Notes: a model not told the origin generated them from the letters alone. DNA of 64,000 nt from Prochlorococcus sp. AG-409-P01 (GCA_003215335.1 QCKM01000002.1:124001-188000); one strand, 5' to 3'. Shown: positions 17,798 to 31,500, counted from the first letter of the stretch. Program-made: numbers and translations.

Positions 17798-20700
17798 TTA
17801 ATTATTCAGCTTCCGTTTTTGAGTTGCATATTTATACGCGTTAACGATGTCACCTTCCTCCCAGTTAGCAAAGCGGTCACAGCCAATGCCGCATTCAAAG
17901 TTTGTAGCTACTTCTTTTACATCGTCTTTGTTGCGGCGAAGGGAATCGAGGTCTCCTTCGAATACAACTTGGTTTGCTCGTTTTACCCTTACTCGGCAGT
18001 TGCGTTGAAGCTTTCCATTTGTGACATAGCAGCCTGCAACCGCACTTTTCCCGACATTGAAGACTGCCCGGACTTCTGCTTCTCCAAGAGGCTCTTCTAT
18101 CATTTCTGGTTCTAGAAGACCTTCCATAGCAAGCTGGATATCTTCCAGCAATTTGTAGATAACTTCGTAATCTCTTACGTCAACACCAGTGGCATCCGCG
18201 GCGCGTTTCGCTCCTGAAGCCATTGAGGTGTTGAAGCCGACTATTACGGCTCCAGAGGCGGCTGCTAGGTCTATATCTGTCTCAGTGACTTCTCCTGGGG
18301 CAGATAGAAGTACACGAACTTGAACCTCATCTTTGGGTAATTGTTCTAGAGAACCAAGGATGGCTTCTACGCTTCCTTGAACATCTGCCTTGAGGATAAT
18401 GTTTAGCTCTTTGAGCTCACCTTCGCTGGCCTGGCCAGACATAGCTGACAAGGACACACGCCTTGAGGCCATTTGTTGAGCCAGTCGGCTTGCGCGAGCA
18501 TCTGAGGCTCTATCTCCTACAACTGAACGAGCTAATTTTTCGTCAGGGTATACCTCGAATTCATCACCTGCTGTAGGAACCTCATTAAAACCAAGGGCTT
18601 CTACAGCTCCTGAAGGACCAGATTCCTTAACTCTTGAACCATTCTCATCAACCATTGCTCGTACCTTGCCAAGTACCGAACCAGCTGCAAGAACATCACC
18701 AGTCTTAAGAGTGCCATTTTGTATTAGAAGCGTGGCGACTGGTCCTTTGGCTTTGTCTAAATGAGCTTCAATCACTGTTCCTTTTGCTAATCGGTTGGGA
18801 TTGGCCTGTAAGTCTTCAACTTCAGTAACTAGAAGAACCATTTCCAGTAGTTTGTCGATGTTTTCCCCCTTGATTGCACTGACAGGGACCATCACAACAT
18901 CTCCACCCCAATCTTCTGCGAGGAGACTTTGTTCTGAGAGCTCTTGTTTGACGCGGTCTGGCGATGCACCTTCTTTGTCAGTTTTGTTGATGGCAACAAC
19001 TATGGGAACTTCGGCCGCACGCGCATGACTTATCGCTTCAAGGGTTTGTGGTCTTACTCCATCATCTGCAGCGACAACTAGCACTGCGACGTCTGTAACT
19101 TTTGTCCCTCTAGCCCTCATTGCAGTAAAAGCTTCGTGGCCAGGGGTATCTAGGAATGTGATCTTTCTGAGCTCACCACCATGTTGAATTTCAACTTGGT
19201 ACGCCCCAATGTGCTGAGTAATTCCTCCTGCTTCTACAGCAGCGACTCTTGACTTGCGAATAGCATCTAGCAAGCTCGTTTTGCCATGGTCCACATGCCC
19301 CATGACAGTTACTACAGGTGGGCGACGGATCAAGTGATCTAGATCCTTCTCCTCAATCATTTCTGAAGTTTTCTTAGCAGCTTCCTCGACATCATCTTCA
19401 AGAACAGGTACCCCAAATTCATCTGCAACAGTTTCGATTGTGGAAAGGTCTAGGGACTGAGTTACGGTTGCGACTATTCCCTTAAAGAAGAGGGATTTGA
19501 TGATTTCTGAACTTTCTACTTTCAGCATGTCTGCAAGCTCTTGAACTGTGAGGTTCCCTTCAGGAATAATCAGCATTTCGGGCCTGACTTGCTTGGCTTC
19601 TCGCGCTGCTCTCAATTCCATCGCTCTTCGACGTTGTCGTTGTCGAGCAGTTTCTTTTTTGCGCTTTCTAATTGCTGCAACAGGTTTTGCAGCAGACTTT
19701 TGCTTTGATTTTGGTTTGGCAGGTCTGGCTAGGCTTGCTGAAAGAAGAACTGCTTGCTGCTCGCCCGCAAATCCACTTGTTTCAGTAGTTAATGCATCAT
19801 CGTTCTCGCCAATGATGTGGACTTTTTGTCGTTGCTTTTGAGGTGATTTATTGCGTAGAGCTTCAAGCTTGGCACTGTCATCCCAATCAGGGCGGCCTGG
19901 TCTTCGTGGTGATCCAGGGGCACCCGGAGAAGGCCTATGAGATGGTCTTTTTGGAGTTGCTGCAGGTGCATTCGGTCTGTTTGGAGGGGGGGTAGCTCCA
20001 TCTGTTGCGCCTTTGGGTTTAGGACTTACTGGAGTTCCATCAGGTCTTCTAGGAGGTGGTGTGCCTGGACGGCCAGTTGGCTTCTGAAGTTGCATTAACT
20101 CCCCAGGAGCCATCGGCTTTCTCATGCCAGCTGGCCTAGTAGGTGCTCCTGGCCTATTGCTGCCATCCCTATTAGGTCCGCTATTGCGATCGCGACGAAT
20201 AGGTTTGCCAACTAGTTCAAGAGAGTTTCCACTCGAACGAGGTTGTCCTGTTCTTGGGCTTCCTGGGCGTGTTGGTGGGTTTTGGCGTTGAGGAGCTCCA
20301 CCACGTTGGGGCATATTGTTTCGTTGATTCCCAACACCTAATTGCCTTGGACTGACATTCGGGCGCTTCTTATCTGGACGTTGGTTTTGGGAATTTGGAC
20401 GGACAGGAGGTGCGGTGGGCCTTTTGGGTTGAGGGCGTCCTACAAGTTCAGGTTTGTTTGTGGATCGATCACTAGATATCGGTTTTTTGGGGGGTGCTGT
20501 TCGATTTGTCGTTGTTGGTGACTGAGGTTTGGAGATAATTGTTGGACGGGAGGCCGTTGAGCTTTTTTGCCTAGGAATATCTCTTGGTAAACCTTGTGTT
20601 GAATTAGATGGCTTTGCGCTGTTGTTTGCGCGTAAAGGGGAGGCTGGCTTCGCGGCGGGGGCTAGAGGGCGACTAGGAGGCTGTGGCCGTGATACTGGAA

Positions 20701-21157
20701 CATTTGTTGGTTTTGAAGGCACATTGGCCCCATGATTTTTCTTGGGGGATTCTTTAGACTCAATTGATGACTTAGCTGAGGTAGCAGGTCGTCCTGAAGT
20801 AGCTGTTCCAGGCCTTTTAGGTGCAGAGGGCTTTGGTTTTACTTGAGGGGTTTGTTTTTTATCTATAGCTGCGTTTTCTTTTTGCTGTTTACTAGAATTT
20901 TCTTTGACGGAATTGGGCGTAGCTTTCTTGACAGAAAGAATTACTTTCTCAGGTTGGGCTTTTTTGCTTGTTGGTTGATCTGATTTCTTTTTTTTGATGA
21001 GAAGGTCACGTATTTGTCTTGCCTCTTCATCACTGATCGAACTGCTGTGGCTTTTTACCGCTATAGAAAGCTTCTTGGCGGCATCAAGCACATCCTTATT
21101 ATCCAGGGCTAAATCCCTGGATAATTCATAAACTCTGATTTTACCGCTGGTGGTCAT
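17798..21157 (-). CDS. infB: translation initiation factor IF-2
   Basis: IF-2 is the GTPase that places initiator tRNA on the 30S subunit and promotes subunit joining. The 1119-residue protein has an N-terminal IF2N domain (residues 1-50), then about 380 residues of low-complexity sequence rich in Pro, Arg, Lys, Ser and Gly, a second IF2N domain ([24 protein letters not shown]) and the G domain: GHVDHGKT near residue 619, [12 protein letters not shown] and SAIKG. Domains II to IV follow with normal length. Cyanobacterial IF-2 proteins commonly carry such a long linker. It is the last gene of rimP-nusA-ylxR-infB, 62 bp after ylxR. Confidence 0.98.
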   Translation of the reverse strand: MTTSGKIRVYELSRDLALDNKDVLDAAKKLSIAVKSHSSSISDEEARQIRDLLIKKKKSDQPTSKKAQPEKVILSVKKATPNSVKENSSKQQKENAAIDKKQTPQVKPKPSAPKRPGTATSGRPATSAKSSIESKESPKKNHGANVPSKPTNVPVSRPQPPSRPLAPAAKPASPLRANNSAKPSNSTQGLPRDIPRQKSSTASRPTIISKPQSPTTTNRTAPPKKPISSDRSTNKPELVGRPQPKRPTAPPVRPNSQNQRPDKKRPNVSPRQLGVGNQRNNMPQRGGAPQRQNPPTRPGSPRTGQPRSSGNSLELVGKPIRRDRNSGPNRDGSNRPGAPTRPAGMRKPMAPGELMQLQKPTGRPGTPPPRRPDGTPVSPKPKGATDGATPPPNRPNAPAATPKRPSHRPSPGAPGSPRRPGRPDWDDSAKLEALRNKSPQKQRQKVHIIGENDDALTTETSGFAGEQQAVLLSASLARPAKPKSKQKSAAKPVAAIRKRKKETARQRQRRRAMELRAAREAKQVRPEMLIIPEGNLTVQELADMLKVESSEIIKSLFFKGIVATVTQSLDLSTIETVADEFGVPVLEDDVEEAAKKTSEMIEEKDLDHLIRRPPVVTVMGHVDHGKTSLLDAIRKSRVAAVEAGGITQHIGAYQVEIQHGGELRKITFLDTPGHEAFTAMRARGTKVTDVAVLVVAADDGVRPQTLEAISHARAAEVPIVVAINKTDKEGASPDRVKQELSEQSLLAEDWGGDVVMVPVSAIKGENIDKLLEMVLLVTEVEDLQANPNRLAKGTVIEAHLDKAKGPVATLLIQNGTLKTGDVLAAGSVLGKVRAMVDENGSRVKESGPSGAVEALGFNEVPTAGDEFEVYPDEKLARSVVGDRASDARASRLAQQMASRRVSLSAMSGQASEGELKELNIILKADVQGSVEAILGSLEQLPKDEVQVRVLLSAPGEVTETDIDLAAASGAVIVGFNTSMASGAKRAADATGVDVRDYEVIYKLLEDIQLAMEGLLEPEMIEEPLGEAEVRAVFNVGKSAVAGCYVTNGKLQRNCRVRVKRANQVVFEGDLDSLRRNKDDVKEVATNFECGIGCDRFANWEEGDIVNAYKYATQKRKLNN

Positions 21158-21219
21158 TAATGTCTCCGGTCGGTCCGGGAAAAATTTGCCTTGGGCTTAA
21201 TTCAGTGAGGGTCCATTAT

Positions 21220-21498
21220 TCATCTTGCCTTAACGGCTGAATTAATGGGGTCAATGAGCCGCTCTTGCAGCACCTCATAAACATCTTCAGGGATCTGACA
21301 ACGAAGTGACTTTTGAAGACGTTTGCGGCGGCGAGCCTCTGCTAAGCAGTTCTCATTTCTACAAAGATAGGCCGATCGACCCATCCCTTCATCGAGAACC
21401 ACTCCATCCTTATGGTCACGAACTACACGCCAAAAATGCTTACGATCTAGCAACTTTCGACATGCAATACATCGACGTAGGACGGACCGATGGTTCAC
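21220..21498 (-). CDS. ylxR: YlxR family RNA-binding protein (DUF448)
   Basis: This is a small basic protein of 92 residues with the YlxR core RRCIACRKLLDRKHFWRVVRD and GRSAYLCRNENCLAEARRRKRLQKSL; four Cys could hold a zinc. YlxR lies between nusA and infB in many bacteria, as here, and has been proposed to bind nucleic acid. The start is GTG, and the GTGA overlaps the nusA TGA by 4 bp, which points to translational coupling. infB begins 62 bp downstream. Confidence 0.93.
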   Translation of the reverse strand: MNHRSVLRRCIACRKLLDRKHFWRVVRDHKDGVVLDEGMGRSAYLCRNENCLAEARRRKRLQKSLRCQIPEDVYEVLQERLIDPINSAVKAR

Positions 21499-22937
21499 CG
21501 GACCCCATCCTCTTCTTCTTTAATGGGCATCTCATCATCTTCTTGCTTGACTTCCTCGTCTGAGTATTTTTCTTCCTGAGCATCTATTTCTATATCTTCA
21601 GATTCTTCCGAAGCAAACTCTTCTTCTGAATTATCTTCCTCTTCATCTTCAGGTAGCGGATAGAGCTCTCTGAGACGTGCATCTTCTTCAGCCCGAGCTG
21701 CTTGCTCTGCGGCTAGTCGCTGTTCTGCTTCACGTTGAAGAGCTTCTTCTTCTTCTCGTTGGGCGATGAGCTCAGCAACAGCCTCATCTTCGCTAGCTTG
21801 GTCATATTCCTGGCTATTTTTGATGTCAATTTTCCAGCCAGTGAGCCTTGCTGCTAAACGAACATTTTGTCCTTCGCGTCCAATTGCGAGACTTAATTGA
21901 TCTGGAGGAACAAGTACATGGGCATGTTGACCTTCTGGATCTACTAGACGAACAATTTCTACTCTTGCTGGACTGAGAGAGTTGGCAATGTATTGAGTTG
22001 GATCAGACGACCATCTGATCACGTCAATCTTCTCTCCACGGAGTTCATTCACTACTTGTTGAATTCGAGAACCTCTTGCTCCTATACATGCTCCAACAGG
22101 ATCAACTTCTCTTTCAATGCTGTCTACGGCAACCTTTGTTCGTGGCCCTACGGATCGTGAAGGGGGATTTGCTTCACGGGCTACGGCCACAATACGGACA
22201 GATCCTTCTTGGATTTCCGGCACTTCATTTTCAAAAAGGTAAACAACAAGACCTGCATTGGCTCTACTTACAAATAGTTGTGGGCCGCGTCGAGGGATTT
22301 CGCTGACTTCTTTTAGGAAGACTTTGAAGGTTGCATTCGCCCGGTAATTGTCGTTTGGCAGCTGATCACGCCGGGGTAGTTCAGCTTCTACTTCAGGTCT
22401 CCCAAGTCCTGAACTTACCGCCATGATTACTGATTGACGCTCGAAACGTATGACTCTTGCTGTGAGTACAGGATCTTCTAAATCTGCAAATTCCTCTTGA
22501 ATCATGCGTCTTTGTTGATCCCTTAGCTTCTGTGCCAAAACTTGTTTGGTTGTGGCAGCAGCCATTCGGCCAAAGTCTTCTTTTTCGGGGGTTACATCTA
22601 ATACAACTGTGTCCCCAACTTGAGCGTCTTCAGCTACCTGCATTACTTCTGCATGAGCAATTTGATGGTCTTCGCTTTCCACTTCTTCGACGATGATTTT
22701 GCTTGCTAAAACTCGGTATCCTTCTTCGTCAAGGTCAAGACCAACATCAAAATTACTGAAATATTCTTCTTCGAAAGGGTCTTCACTAATTCCTAAATAT
22801 AGTGTGCGCCTATATCTTTCGTAACCCTTTAATAGGGCTTCTCTTAAGGCTGCTTCTACAACTTGTGTAGGCAGCTTCTTCTCTTCACTGATGTCATCGA
22901 TCAGGTTATTGAGGCCGGGAAGAAGAACTAGTGCCAT
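21495..22937 (-). CDS. nusA: transcription termination/antitermination factor NusA
   Basis: NusA binds RNA polymerase and controls pausing, termination and antitermination. The 480-residue protein has the N-terminal polymerase-binding domain ([23 protein letters not shown]), an S1 domain and two KH domains (the first with [28 protein letters not shown], the second with [23 protein letters not shown]). The C-terminal ~90 residues are a strongly acidic tail with long Glu/Asp runs instead of the acidic repeats of E. coli NusA. It starts 48 bp after rimP and shares 4 bp with ylxR. Confidence 0.97.
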   Translation of the reverse strand: MALVLLPGLNNLIDDISEEKKLPTQVVEAALREALLKGYERYRRTLYLGISEDPFEEEYFSNFDVGLDLDEEGYRVLASKIIVEEVESEDHQIAHAEVMQVAEDAQVGDTVVLDVTPEKEDFGRMAAATTKQVLAQKLRDQQRRMIQEEFADLEDPVLTARVIRFERQSVIMAVSSGLGRPEVEAELPRRDQLPNDNYRANATFKVFLKEVSEIPRRGPQLFVSRANAGLVVYLFENEVPEIQEGSVRIVAVAREANPPSRSVGPRTKVAVDSIEREVDPVGACIGARGSRIQQVVNELRGEKIDVIRWSSDPTQYIANSLSPARVEIVRLVDPEGQHAHVLVPPDQLSLAIGREGQNVRLAARLTGWKIDIKNSQEYDQASEDEAVAELIAQREEEEALQREAEQRLAAEQAARAEEDARLRELYPLPEDEEEDNSEEEFASEESEDIEIDAQEEKYSDEEVKQEDDEMPIKEEEDGVR

Positions 22938-22985
22938 CGACGATGGAGTTAGAGAAGGATTGTTGATGCTTTGAAATTGTGCCTG

Positions 22986-23453
22986 TTAGCTCGTAGGGCT
23001 TATTAGGCGGACGCAAACAACTGAATCACGTGGAATGCGTTTAATGCGGCCCCTAATGTTGAGGTGCACATATTCGCTGGATCTGTTTTTCAACAAACCA
23101 GATTCTTTAAGGTCAGAGCCTTTGGTGTTGTGGCTAGTAACTTCTACAGGAAATCCCCGAAAAGTCACAAAGTCTCGATCACTTTCAAGATGGTCTCCTA
23201 TTCCAGGGCTGCTGACCTCTAGAACATAAGCTTCTTTTAGCAATTCAGATGCCTCGATTGCTTCACCCATTGGACCACTGAAACGAGCACAATCATCTAG
23301 TGAGACGTCACCTCCTTCGAGATGACTAATCAGTACTTGCATTGTGATTGGCCTCAAATTAGTGAGCAGGTGAACACTGCAAACTTGATAGCCGTTTTCA
23401 GCGGCCGTATCAGAGGCAAGGCTCTCCAAGTGCGGGAGCAATGGGTGAGGCAA
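22986..23453 (-). CDS. rimP: ribosome maturation factor RimP
   Basis: RimP is needed for 30S subunit maturation. The 155-residue protein shows the family core EAYVLEVSSPGIGDHLESDRDFVTFRGFPVEV and the C-terminal SH3-like strand region. The start is TTG at 23453 (PHPLLPHLESLASDTAAENGYQ); no ATG lies closer to the conserved N-terminus. It is the first gene of the minus-strand operon rimP-nusA-ylxR-infB. Upstream, 238 bp separate it from the divergent HtrA gene. Confidence 0.92.
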   Translation of the reverse strand: MPHPLLPHLESLASDTAAENGYQVCSVHLLTNLRPITMQVLISHLEGGDVSLDDCARFSGPMGEAIEASELLKEAYVLEVSSPGIGDHLESDRDFVTFRGFPVEVTSHNTKGSDLKESGLLKNRSSEYVHLNIRGRIKRIPRDSVVCVRLISPTS

Positions 23454-23580
23454 GAGAAAGGTAATGATCGGACTTCTAGCCCGACCGGTTTCAGATTGAA
23501 CCTGCCTCCCGAAGGAGGAACCTGCCAGGCATGCGTTAAATCTACTTTATCAATGCTTTTTGTGGGAGATGTCAGAAGAA

Positions 23581-23602
23581 TCCTTTCTTAAAAAGGGTTT
23601 TT
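23581..23602 (+). terminator. terminator-like hairpin in the rimP/htrA gap
   Basis: On the plus strand TCCTTT (23581-23586) pairs with AAAGGG (23592-23597) and is followed by TTTTT. No annotated plus-strand gene lies just upstream, so if it is real it would end a short unannotated transcript from about 23460-23600 or one antisense to the rimP leader. A second small hairpin, CCTCC-CGAA-GGAGG, lies at 23505-23518. The stem is short and A+T-rich, so this could be chance. Confidence 0.25.
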
Positions 23603-23682
23603 ATGAGCAATTTTAGTGTTGATAGCCATTCACAATGCTTGGACTCTGCAAAGTTCTTGAGTGGGTTTCGCCTTCCATCTAA

Positions 23683-24849
<1,167 letters not shown>

Positions 24850-24895
24850 ACTTTTTCCAACCCTTGCTACGGTCTCGCCTATTAGTTAAGGAATT

Positions 24896-25609
24896 ATGTC
24901 TGACCTTCAAACACAGATGAAGCATGCAGTAGCAACAGCTGCTGTTGAAAAGATAGAAGATGGGATGGTTGTTGGATTGGGCTCTGGCTCTACAGCAGCA
25001 ATGATGATTCAGGAATTAGGGGCGAAGCTTTCGGTTGGCAAGTTAAAGGATGTCGTTGGAATTACTACCTCCTTTCAAGGTGAGGTGATGGCAGCTGAGT
25101 TGGGGATACCTTTGCTCACACTTAATGCGATTGAGCGAATTGATTTGGCAATAGATGGTGCTGATGAAGTAGATCCTTCTTTGAACCTTATTAAAGGTGG
25201 TGGAGCTTGCCATGTTCAAGAGAAGTTGGTTGCAAGTAAGGCTGATGTTTTTGTTGTGGTAGTTGATTCCACAAAGATTGTTGATCGATTAAACCTAGAT
25301 TTTTTGCTGCCAGTAGAGGTCTTGCCTGGAGCTTGGCGTCAGGTAAAAGGCTGTTTGTCGGAATTAGGGGGTAATGCAGAATTGAGGATGGCGACTCGCA
25401 AGGCTGGACCTGTGATTACTGATCAAGGTAACCTCGTTTTGGATGTTAGTTTTCTGGGAGGTATTGAGGATCCTGAGTTGCTGGAATCTCAGCTGAATAA
25501 TATTCCTGGAGTTCTTGAAAATGGTTTATTTGTCAATTTGGCAGACGAAGTTTTGGTAGGCGAAATAGTTGATGAGGTTGCAAGTGTTCGTCATTTGACC
25601 AGCAATTAG
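24896..25609 (+). CDS. rpiA: ribose-5-phosphate isomerase A
   Basis: RpiA interconverts ribose 5-phosphate and ribulose 5-phosphate in the Calvin cycle and pentose phosphate pathway. The 237-residue protein shows the substrate-binding [15 protein letters not shown] and [14 protein letters not shown] loops, and [10 protein letters not shown] further on. The start is ATG and the length is normal. It is 46 bp downstream of the HtrA gene and converges on hisD with a single base between the two stop codons. Confidence 0.97.
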   Translation: MSDLQTQMKHAVATAAVEKIEDGMVVGLGSGSTAAMMIQELGAKLSVGKLKDVVGITTSFQGEVMAAELGIPLLTLNAIERIDLAIDGADEVDPSLNLIKGGGACHVQEKLVASKADVFVVVVDSTKIVDRLNLDFLLPVEVLPGAWRQVKGCLSELGGNAELRMATRKAGPVITDQGNLVLDVSFLGGIEDPELLESQLNNIPGVLENGLFVNLADEVLVGEIVDEVASVRHLTSN

Positions 25610-25610
25610 A

Positions 25611-26945
25611 TCAAGACTTAGATGAGCGAATTCTTACGGATTCAGCATGACTATGAAGGCCTTCACTTATTGCTAGTTCTTGGATCGCTTCGCTTGTGGC
25701 TTGTAAGGCGGCTTGATTAAACTCAATTAGAGAAGTATTTCTCAAAAAGGTTTCGACACTTAGGGCACCACTAAATCGGGCTGTTCCAGATGTAGGCAAG
25801 GTGTGATTAGGACCAGCTAGATAATCTCCCACTGCTTCAGGTGACCAAGGCCCAATGAAGATCGCTCCTGCGTTAGTGATTTGTTCAATAAGTTGATGAG
25901 GGTTTTCTACTAGTAACTCAAGATGTTCAGGTGCAAAATGATTGCTGAGCTCTGTGCAGCTTTTAAGGTTGTTGCAAAGAACCATTAACCCCCAGTCTCT
26001 AAGTGCTGTTCTGCAAATCTGTTCCCTTGGGTGCCGCTTGAGCTGAGACTCCAAATGGTTAGGCAATGATTCAACAAGACTTTGACTAGTCGTTAAAAGA
26101 ACTGCAGCTGCCATTGGATCGTGCTCTGCTTGAGCAAGTAAGTCCGCAGCAACTTGTTCTACTTGGGCAGTATGGTCTGCAATGACAAGGACTTCACTTG
26201 GTCCTGCGAGTGAGTCAATACCCACTTGGCCATAGACAGCTTTTTTTGCAAGGGTTACATAAACATTGCCTGGACCAGTTATTACATCAACTTTGGGGAC
26301 TGTTTCGGTTCCAAAAGCGAGGGCGGCGATTGCTTGAGCGCCACCGATTCTGAAAACTTGTTCGATTCCAGAAAGGTGAGCAGCAGCAAGGACTGTTTGA
26401 TTGATTAAGCCATCTTTTCCTGCAGGCGAGACCATTACAATATTTTTAACTCCAGCGACTTGGGCAGGGATAGCATTCATAAGAACTGTGCTTGGATAAG
26501 CAGCCCGCCCTCCAGGGATATATAACCCTGCCCTCTCAACAGGACGCCAGCGCCTGCCTATTCGTTCTCCATGTTTGCCTTCATGTTCAATGTCTTTGGG
26601 TATTTGAAGTTCGTGGAAGCTTTTGATTCTTTGATGGGCAAGCTTTAATGCAGATTGAAGGTTTCTAGGTGTTGCATTCCAGGCTTTTTCAAGTTCTTCT
26701 GTACCAACTGATAAGGGATCTGGAAGAAAGTGATCAAATTTTTGGGTGTAAGAAATTAAAGCTTTATCACCATCTATACGTATGTTCTCGAGAATTTGCT
26801 CAACGGTTGAGATCGCTTGTTTTTGGGAATCCTCGTTTGTTCGTTTTGAAAGTCTTTCAATTTGGATTTTGGCTTGAGAAATATCTTCTGCCAGCTGTAA
26901 AAGCCCTTGATATCTGTTTGGATTTTCCAGGCTTCTATGCGTCAA
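25611..26945 (-). CDS. hisD: histidinol dehydrogenase
   Basis: HisD carries out the last two NAD-dependent oxidations of histidine synthesis, turning histidinol to histidine. The 444-residue protein contains the substrate and zinc-site segments [56 protein letters not shown] and [10 protein letters not shown], and ends with the [14 protein letters not shown] region. Length and order are normal. It is a lone his gene, convergent with rpiA and divergent from rpsT with 126 bp between the starts. Confidence 0.97.
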   Translation of the reverse strand: MTHRSLENPNRYQGLLQLAEDISQAKIQIERLSKRTNEDSQKQAISTVEQILENIRIDGDKALISYTQKFDHFLPDPLSVGTEELEKAWNATPRNLQSALKLAHQRIKSFHELQIPKDIEHEGKHGERIGRRWRPVERAGLYIPGGRAAYPSTVLMNAIPAQVAGVKNIVMVSPAGKDGLINQTVLAAAHLSGIEQVFRIGGAQAIAALAFGTETVPKVDVITGPGNVYVTLAKKAVYGQVGIDSLAGPSEVLVIADHTAQVEQVAADLLAQAEHDPMAAAVLLTTSQSLVESLPNHLESQLKRHPREQICRTALRDWGLMVLCNNLKSCTELSNHFAPEHLELLVENPHQLIEQITNAGAIFIGPWSPEAVGDYLAGPNHTLPTSGTARFSGALSVETFLRNTSLIEFNQAALQATSEAIQELAISEGLHSHAESVRIRSSKS

Positions 26946-27056
26946 AGTTCTTCAACAGGTTTGAATTAACCTAGAACCTTCCTGATTTGGTGTGAACCAG
27001 ATGAGATAAGGAATGATTTCTTGGAGGGTTGTGAGTTATGGTTGTTGATTGTCTAG

Positions 27057-27374
<318 letters not shown>

Positions 27375-27465
27375 GCTGGGTTTTGGACAGACATTGATAT
27401 GAGGTTTTAATTAGTTTTTCTTGGATTACTGGCAAAATGTTCAAGAAGATTCGCTTTTTACTTGA

Positions 27466-28251
27466 GTGTTGTCGAATGCATTGATCGACAGCCACTGCCA
27501 CATTGTCTTTCGTAATTTCGATCAAGATATTGAGGAGGTGGCTATTAGATGGCGAAAGGCTGGTGTGGTCAGTCTTCTTCATGCTTGTGTTGAACCTTCT
27601 GAAATACCAGCCATTCGTGCGTTGGCGGATAAATTTCCTGAATTAAGGTATTCAGTCGGAGTTCATCCTCTTGATACAAAGCATTGGGGAAAAGATACTC
27701 AGGCAATTTTGCGCAATGCAGTTTTAGAAGATTCGCGTGTTGTTGCAATCGGTGAGCTTGGCTTAGACCTCTTTAGAGAGTCAAATCTTGAAGAACAGTT
27801 GAAAGTCTTGAGGCCACAGTTAGACCTTGCTGTGGAAATGGATTTGCCCGTAATCATTCATTGCCGTGATGCTGCCTCTCCAATGTTGTTGGAATTGCGT
27901 CACCGTGCGGCCAATGGTTGTTGTCCTAGAGGTGTTATGCATTGTTGGGGTGGCACCCCTGAGGAGATGGAAAGCTTTTTGGAGTTGGGCTTCTTTATAA
28001 GCTTTAGCGGAACAGTGACCTTCCCAAAAGCAGTAGATACTCATGTTTGTGCACGTAAGGTTCCACAAGATCGCTTTTTAGTTGAGACTGATTGCCCTTT
28101 CCTTGCTCCAGCCCCTCAGAGAGGCAAGAGAAATGAGCCTGCTTATGTGGAGGCCATAGCTGCTCGTATAGCCGAGCTTCGTGAACAACCATTCTCTTTG
28201 GTGGCAACAAGCAGCACTGAAAATGCACGACGATTGTTTGGACTTCCTTGA
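27466..28251 (+). CDS. TatD family metal-dependent DNase
   Basis: TatD-family enzymes are TIM-barrel metallohydrolases with DNase activity. The metal ligands are in place: His10 and His12 in DSHCHIV, Glu in AIGELGLD, His in VIIHCRDA, His in VMHCWGG and Asp in ETDCPFLAP. The length is 261 residues, normal for the family. The start is GTG at 27466. It is transcribed in the direction of rpoB, but a small terminator-like hairpin (28314-28334) and 277 bp separate it from the rpoB start. Confidence 0.93.
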   Translation: MLSNALIDSHCHIVFRNFDQDIEEVAIRWRKAGVVSLLHACVEPSEIPAIRALADKFPELRYSVGVHPLDTKHWGKDTQAILRNAVLEDSRVVAIGELGLDLFRESNLEEQLKVLRPQLDLAVEMDLPVIIHCRDAASPMLLELRHRAANGCCPRGVMHCWGGTPEEMESFLELGFFISFSGTVTFPKAVDTHVCARKVPQDRFLVETDCPFLAPAPQRGKRNEPAYVEAIAARIAELREQPFSLVATSSTENARRLFGLP

Positions 28252-28313
28252 TTTCGATAGACAAAGAATTAAAGAAGCCGTTTATGTGTAAAATGACTAA
28301 TTGCCTGGGCATT

Positions 28314-28334
28314 GCGTAGTTCGCCTACGCTTTT
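28314..28334 (+). terminator. probable tatD terminator
   Basis: GCGTAG (28314-28319) and CTACGC (28325-28330) form a 6-bp stem with a 5-nt loop, followed by TTTT. It lies 63 nt after the tatD stop. The stem is short for an intrinsic terminator but the arrangement fits. Confidence 0.5.
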
Positions 28335-28409
28335 GCTGCCAAAGGTTTTATTTACTTCAGGTGCATTGTCGAAGTCAGCCATTCTGACCAGAGATTCTTG
28401 AGTACAAGA

Positions 28410-28450
28410 GCACGGCAGCCGTTCTTCTCCTTAGTGATCGGCTGCCGTGC
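28410..28450 (+). promoter_or_regulatory. 12-bp inverted repeat upstream of rpoB
   Basis: GCACGGCAGCCG (28410-28421) and its exact complement CGGCTGCCGTGC (28439-28450) flank a 17-nt loop, 78 bp before the rpoB ATG. Only ATTTTGTG follows, so an efficient intrinsic terminator is unlikely. It could be a leader hairpin, an attenuator or a processing site controlling RNA polymerase synthesis. The repeat is certain; the role is inferred. Confidence 0.55.
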
Positions 28451-28528
28451 ATTTTGTGCTCATACTTTGCGAAGAGGCATTTCGACCTCCAGGTTTCATC
28501 TCCCTTCCTCTCACCTTCAGGTCTTCGA

Positions 28529-31500
28529 ATGAGCAGAAGCGCGATTCAGGTCGCCAAGACCGCTACCTATCTTCCTGATCTGGTCGAGGTACAGCGGGCC
28601 AGTTTTAAATGGTTTTTGGAAAAGGGTTTAATTGAGGAGCTTGATAGCTTTTCTCCTATTACTGATTACACCGGTAAGCTTGAACTTCATTTTGTTGGCA
28701 ATGAATATCGGCTGAAGCGTCCACGCCACGATGTGGAAGAAGCTAAAAAACGTGATGCAACTTTTGCTTCTCAGATGTATGTAACATGTCGACTTGTAAA
28801 TAAAGAAACGGGTGAGATTAAAGAACAGGAGGTATTCATAGGTGAGTTACCTCTGATGACAGAAAGAGGAACTTTTATTATTAATGGTGCTGAACGAGTA
28901 ATTGTTAACCAAATAGTTCGTAGTCCAGGAGTTTATTTTAAGGATGAACAGGATAAAAATGGTCGACGTACATACAATGCAAGTGTTATTCCCAATCGGG
29001 GCGCATGGTTGAAATTTGAAACTGACAAGAACGACCTTCTACATGTTCGTGTTGATAAAACAAGAAAGATCAATGCTCATGTATTAATGCGTGCAATGGG
29101 TTTATCTGATAATGATGTTGTAGATAAATTGCGTCATCCTGAGTATTACAAGAAGTCTATTGATGCGGCGGATGAAGAGGGTATAAGTTCTGAAGATCAG
29201 GCATTATTAGAACTCTATAAAAAACTTCGGCCTGGTGAACCTCCCTCAGTGAGTGGTGGTCAGCAGCTCTTGCAGACTAGATTCTTTGACCCGAAACGTT
29301 ATGACTTAGGTCGTGTAGGTCGTTATAAGATTAATAAGAAACTGAGACTTACAATTCCAGATTCAGTGCGTACACTTACGCATGAAGATGTTTTATCTAC
29401 TCTAGATTATTTGATTAATTTAGAGCTCGATGTTGGAGGCGCAACTTTAGATGATATAGATCATTTAGGTAATCGCAGAGTGCGCTCAGTAGGAGAGCTT
29501 TTGCAGAATCAGGTGCGTGTTGGACTTAATCGTCTCGAGAGAATTATTAAGGAGCGGATGACTGTTGGGGAGACTGATTCTTTAACTCCTGCACAGTTGG
29601 TCAACCCAAAGCCTTTGGTTGCTGCAGTTAAAGAGTTTTTTGGCTCAAGCCAATTGAGTCAGTTTATGGACCAGACCAATCCTTTGGCTGAATTAACTCA
29701 TAAGCGGCGTATTTCAGCCTTAGGCCCTGGAGGACTTACACGTGAAAGAGCAGGTTTTGCTGTTAGAGATATTCATCCGTCACACTATGGACGACTTTGT
29801 CCAATTGAGACTCCTGAGGGACCCAACGCAGGATTGATTAATTCTTTAGCCACACATGCAAGGGTTAATCAATATGGATTTATAGAGACGCCCTTTTGGA
29901 AGGTTGAAGAGGGAAAATTAATTAAAGAGGGAGACCCTATATATCTCTCTGCAGACCTTGAGGATGAGTGTCGTGTTGCCCCAGGGGATGTGGCGACTGA
30001 TTCAGATGGAAAAATTCTTGCTCAGCTTGTTCCTGTTAGGTATAGGCAGGATTTTGAGAAGGTCCCCCCTGAGCAAGTCGATTATGTGCAACTCTCCCCT
30101 GTTCAGGTCATTTCAGTTGCAACATCCCTTATCCCATTTCTTGAGCATGACGATGCAAATAGGGCTCTTATGGGATCAAATATGCAACGTCAGGCTGTGC
30201 CGCTTCTTAGGCCAGAACGCCCACTAGTCGGGACAGGGCTAGAAACTCAAGTTGCTAGAGATTCAGGGATGGTTCCCATCTCAAGAGTGAATGGATCGGT
30301 CGTATTTGTTGATGCTAATGCAATTGTGGTTAGAGATGAGGATGGTATGGATCACACTCACTATTTACAAAAATATCAACGTTCAAATCAAGACACTTGC
30401 TTGAACCAGCGCCCAATAGTTCGACAAGGGGATCCAGTGATTGTTGGACAGGTATTGGCAGATGGATCGGCATGTGAAGGCGGAGAAATTGCTCTTGGGC
30501 AGAATGTTTTGGTCGCTTATATGCCTTGGGAAGGTTATAACTATGAGGATGCAATTCTTGTTAGCGAAAGACTGGTAAAAGATGACCTTTATACATCTGT
30601 ACATATAGAGAAATATGAGATTGAAGCTCGGCAAACCAAGCTTGGACCTGAAGAAATTACAAGAGAGATACCTAACGTTGCAGAAGAGAGCTTGGGTAGC
30701 CTTGATGAGATGGGCATTATCCGGATAGGTGCTTTTGTTGAAAGTGGAGACATTCTTGTTGGGAAGGTGACTCCTAAGGGTGAATCTGATCAACCTCCTG
30801 AAGAGAAACTTTTAAGAGCAATCTTTGGCGAAAAAGCACGCGATGTAAGAGATAACTCTTTGCGAGTCCCGAGTACAGAGCGTGGTCGGGTAGTAGATGT
30901 TCGAATTTATACGCGAGAACAAGGTGATGAACTTCCACCAGGCGCAAATATGGTCGTCAGGGTTTATGTCGCTCAGCGACGGAAAATTCAGGTTGGAGAC
31001 AAGATGGCTGGACGTCACGGCAATAAAGGAATTATTAGCCGAATCCTTCCTAGGGAAGACATGCCTTATTTGCCTGATGGCACACCAGTGGACATAGTGC
31101 TCAATCCATTGGGTGTGCCAAGTCGCATGAACGTCGGACAGGTTTTTGAATGTCTTATGGGCTGGGCTGCAGCGAATCTTGATTGTCGAGTCAAAGTTGT
31201 TCCTTTTGATGAAATGTATGGAGCAGAGAAATCTCAACAGACGGTTGAGGCCTATCTGAAAGAAGCTGCAAAACAACCTGGAAAGGAATGGGTCTATGAC
31301 CCTGAGAACCCTGGCAAACTTCAGTTGATTGATGGACGCTCGGGCGAACCTTTTGACCAGCCTGTCACTGTTGGTTATGCGCAAATTTTGAAGTTAGTTC
31401 ACTTGGTGGACGACAAAATTCATGCGCGCTCAACAGGTCCTTATTCATTAGTTACCCAACAGCCTCTTGGAGGGAAAGCTCAGCAGGGTGGACAGCGATT

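Noticed and set aside
30383-31384. Long open frames on the minus strand inside rpoB (up to 190 codons)
   Set aside because: They lie wholly antisense to a conserved essential gene, have Cys/Ile-rich improbable compositions and match no family I know; open antisense frames are common opposite biased codon use.
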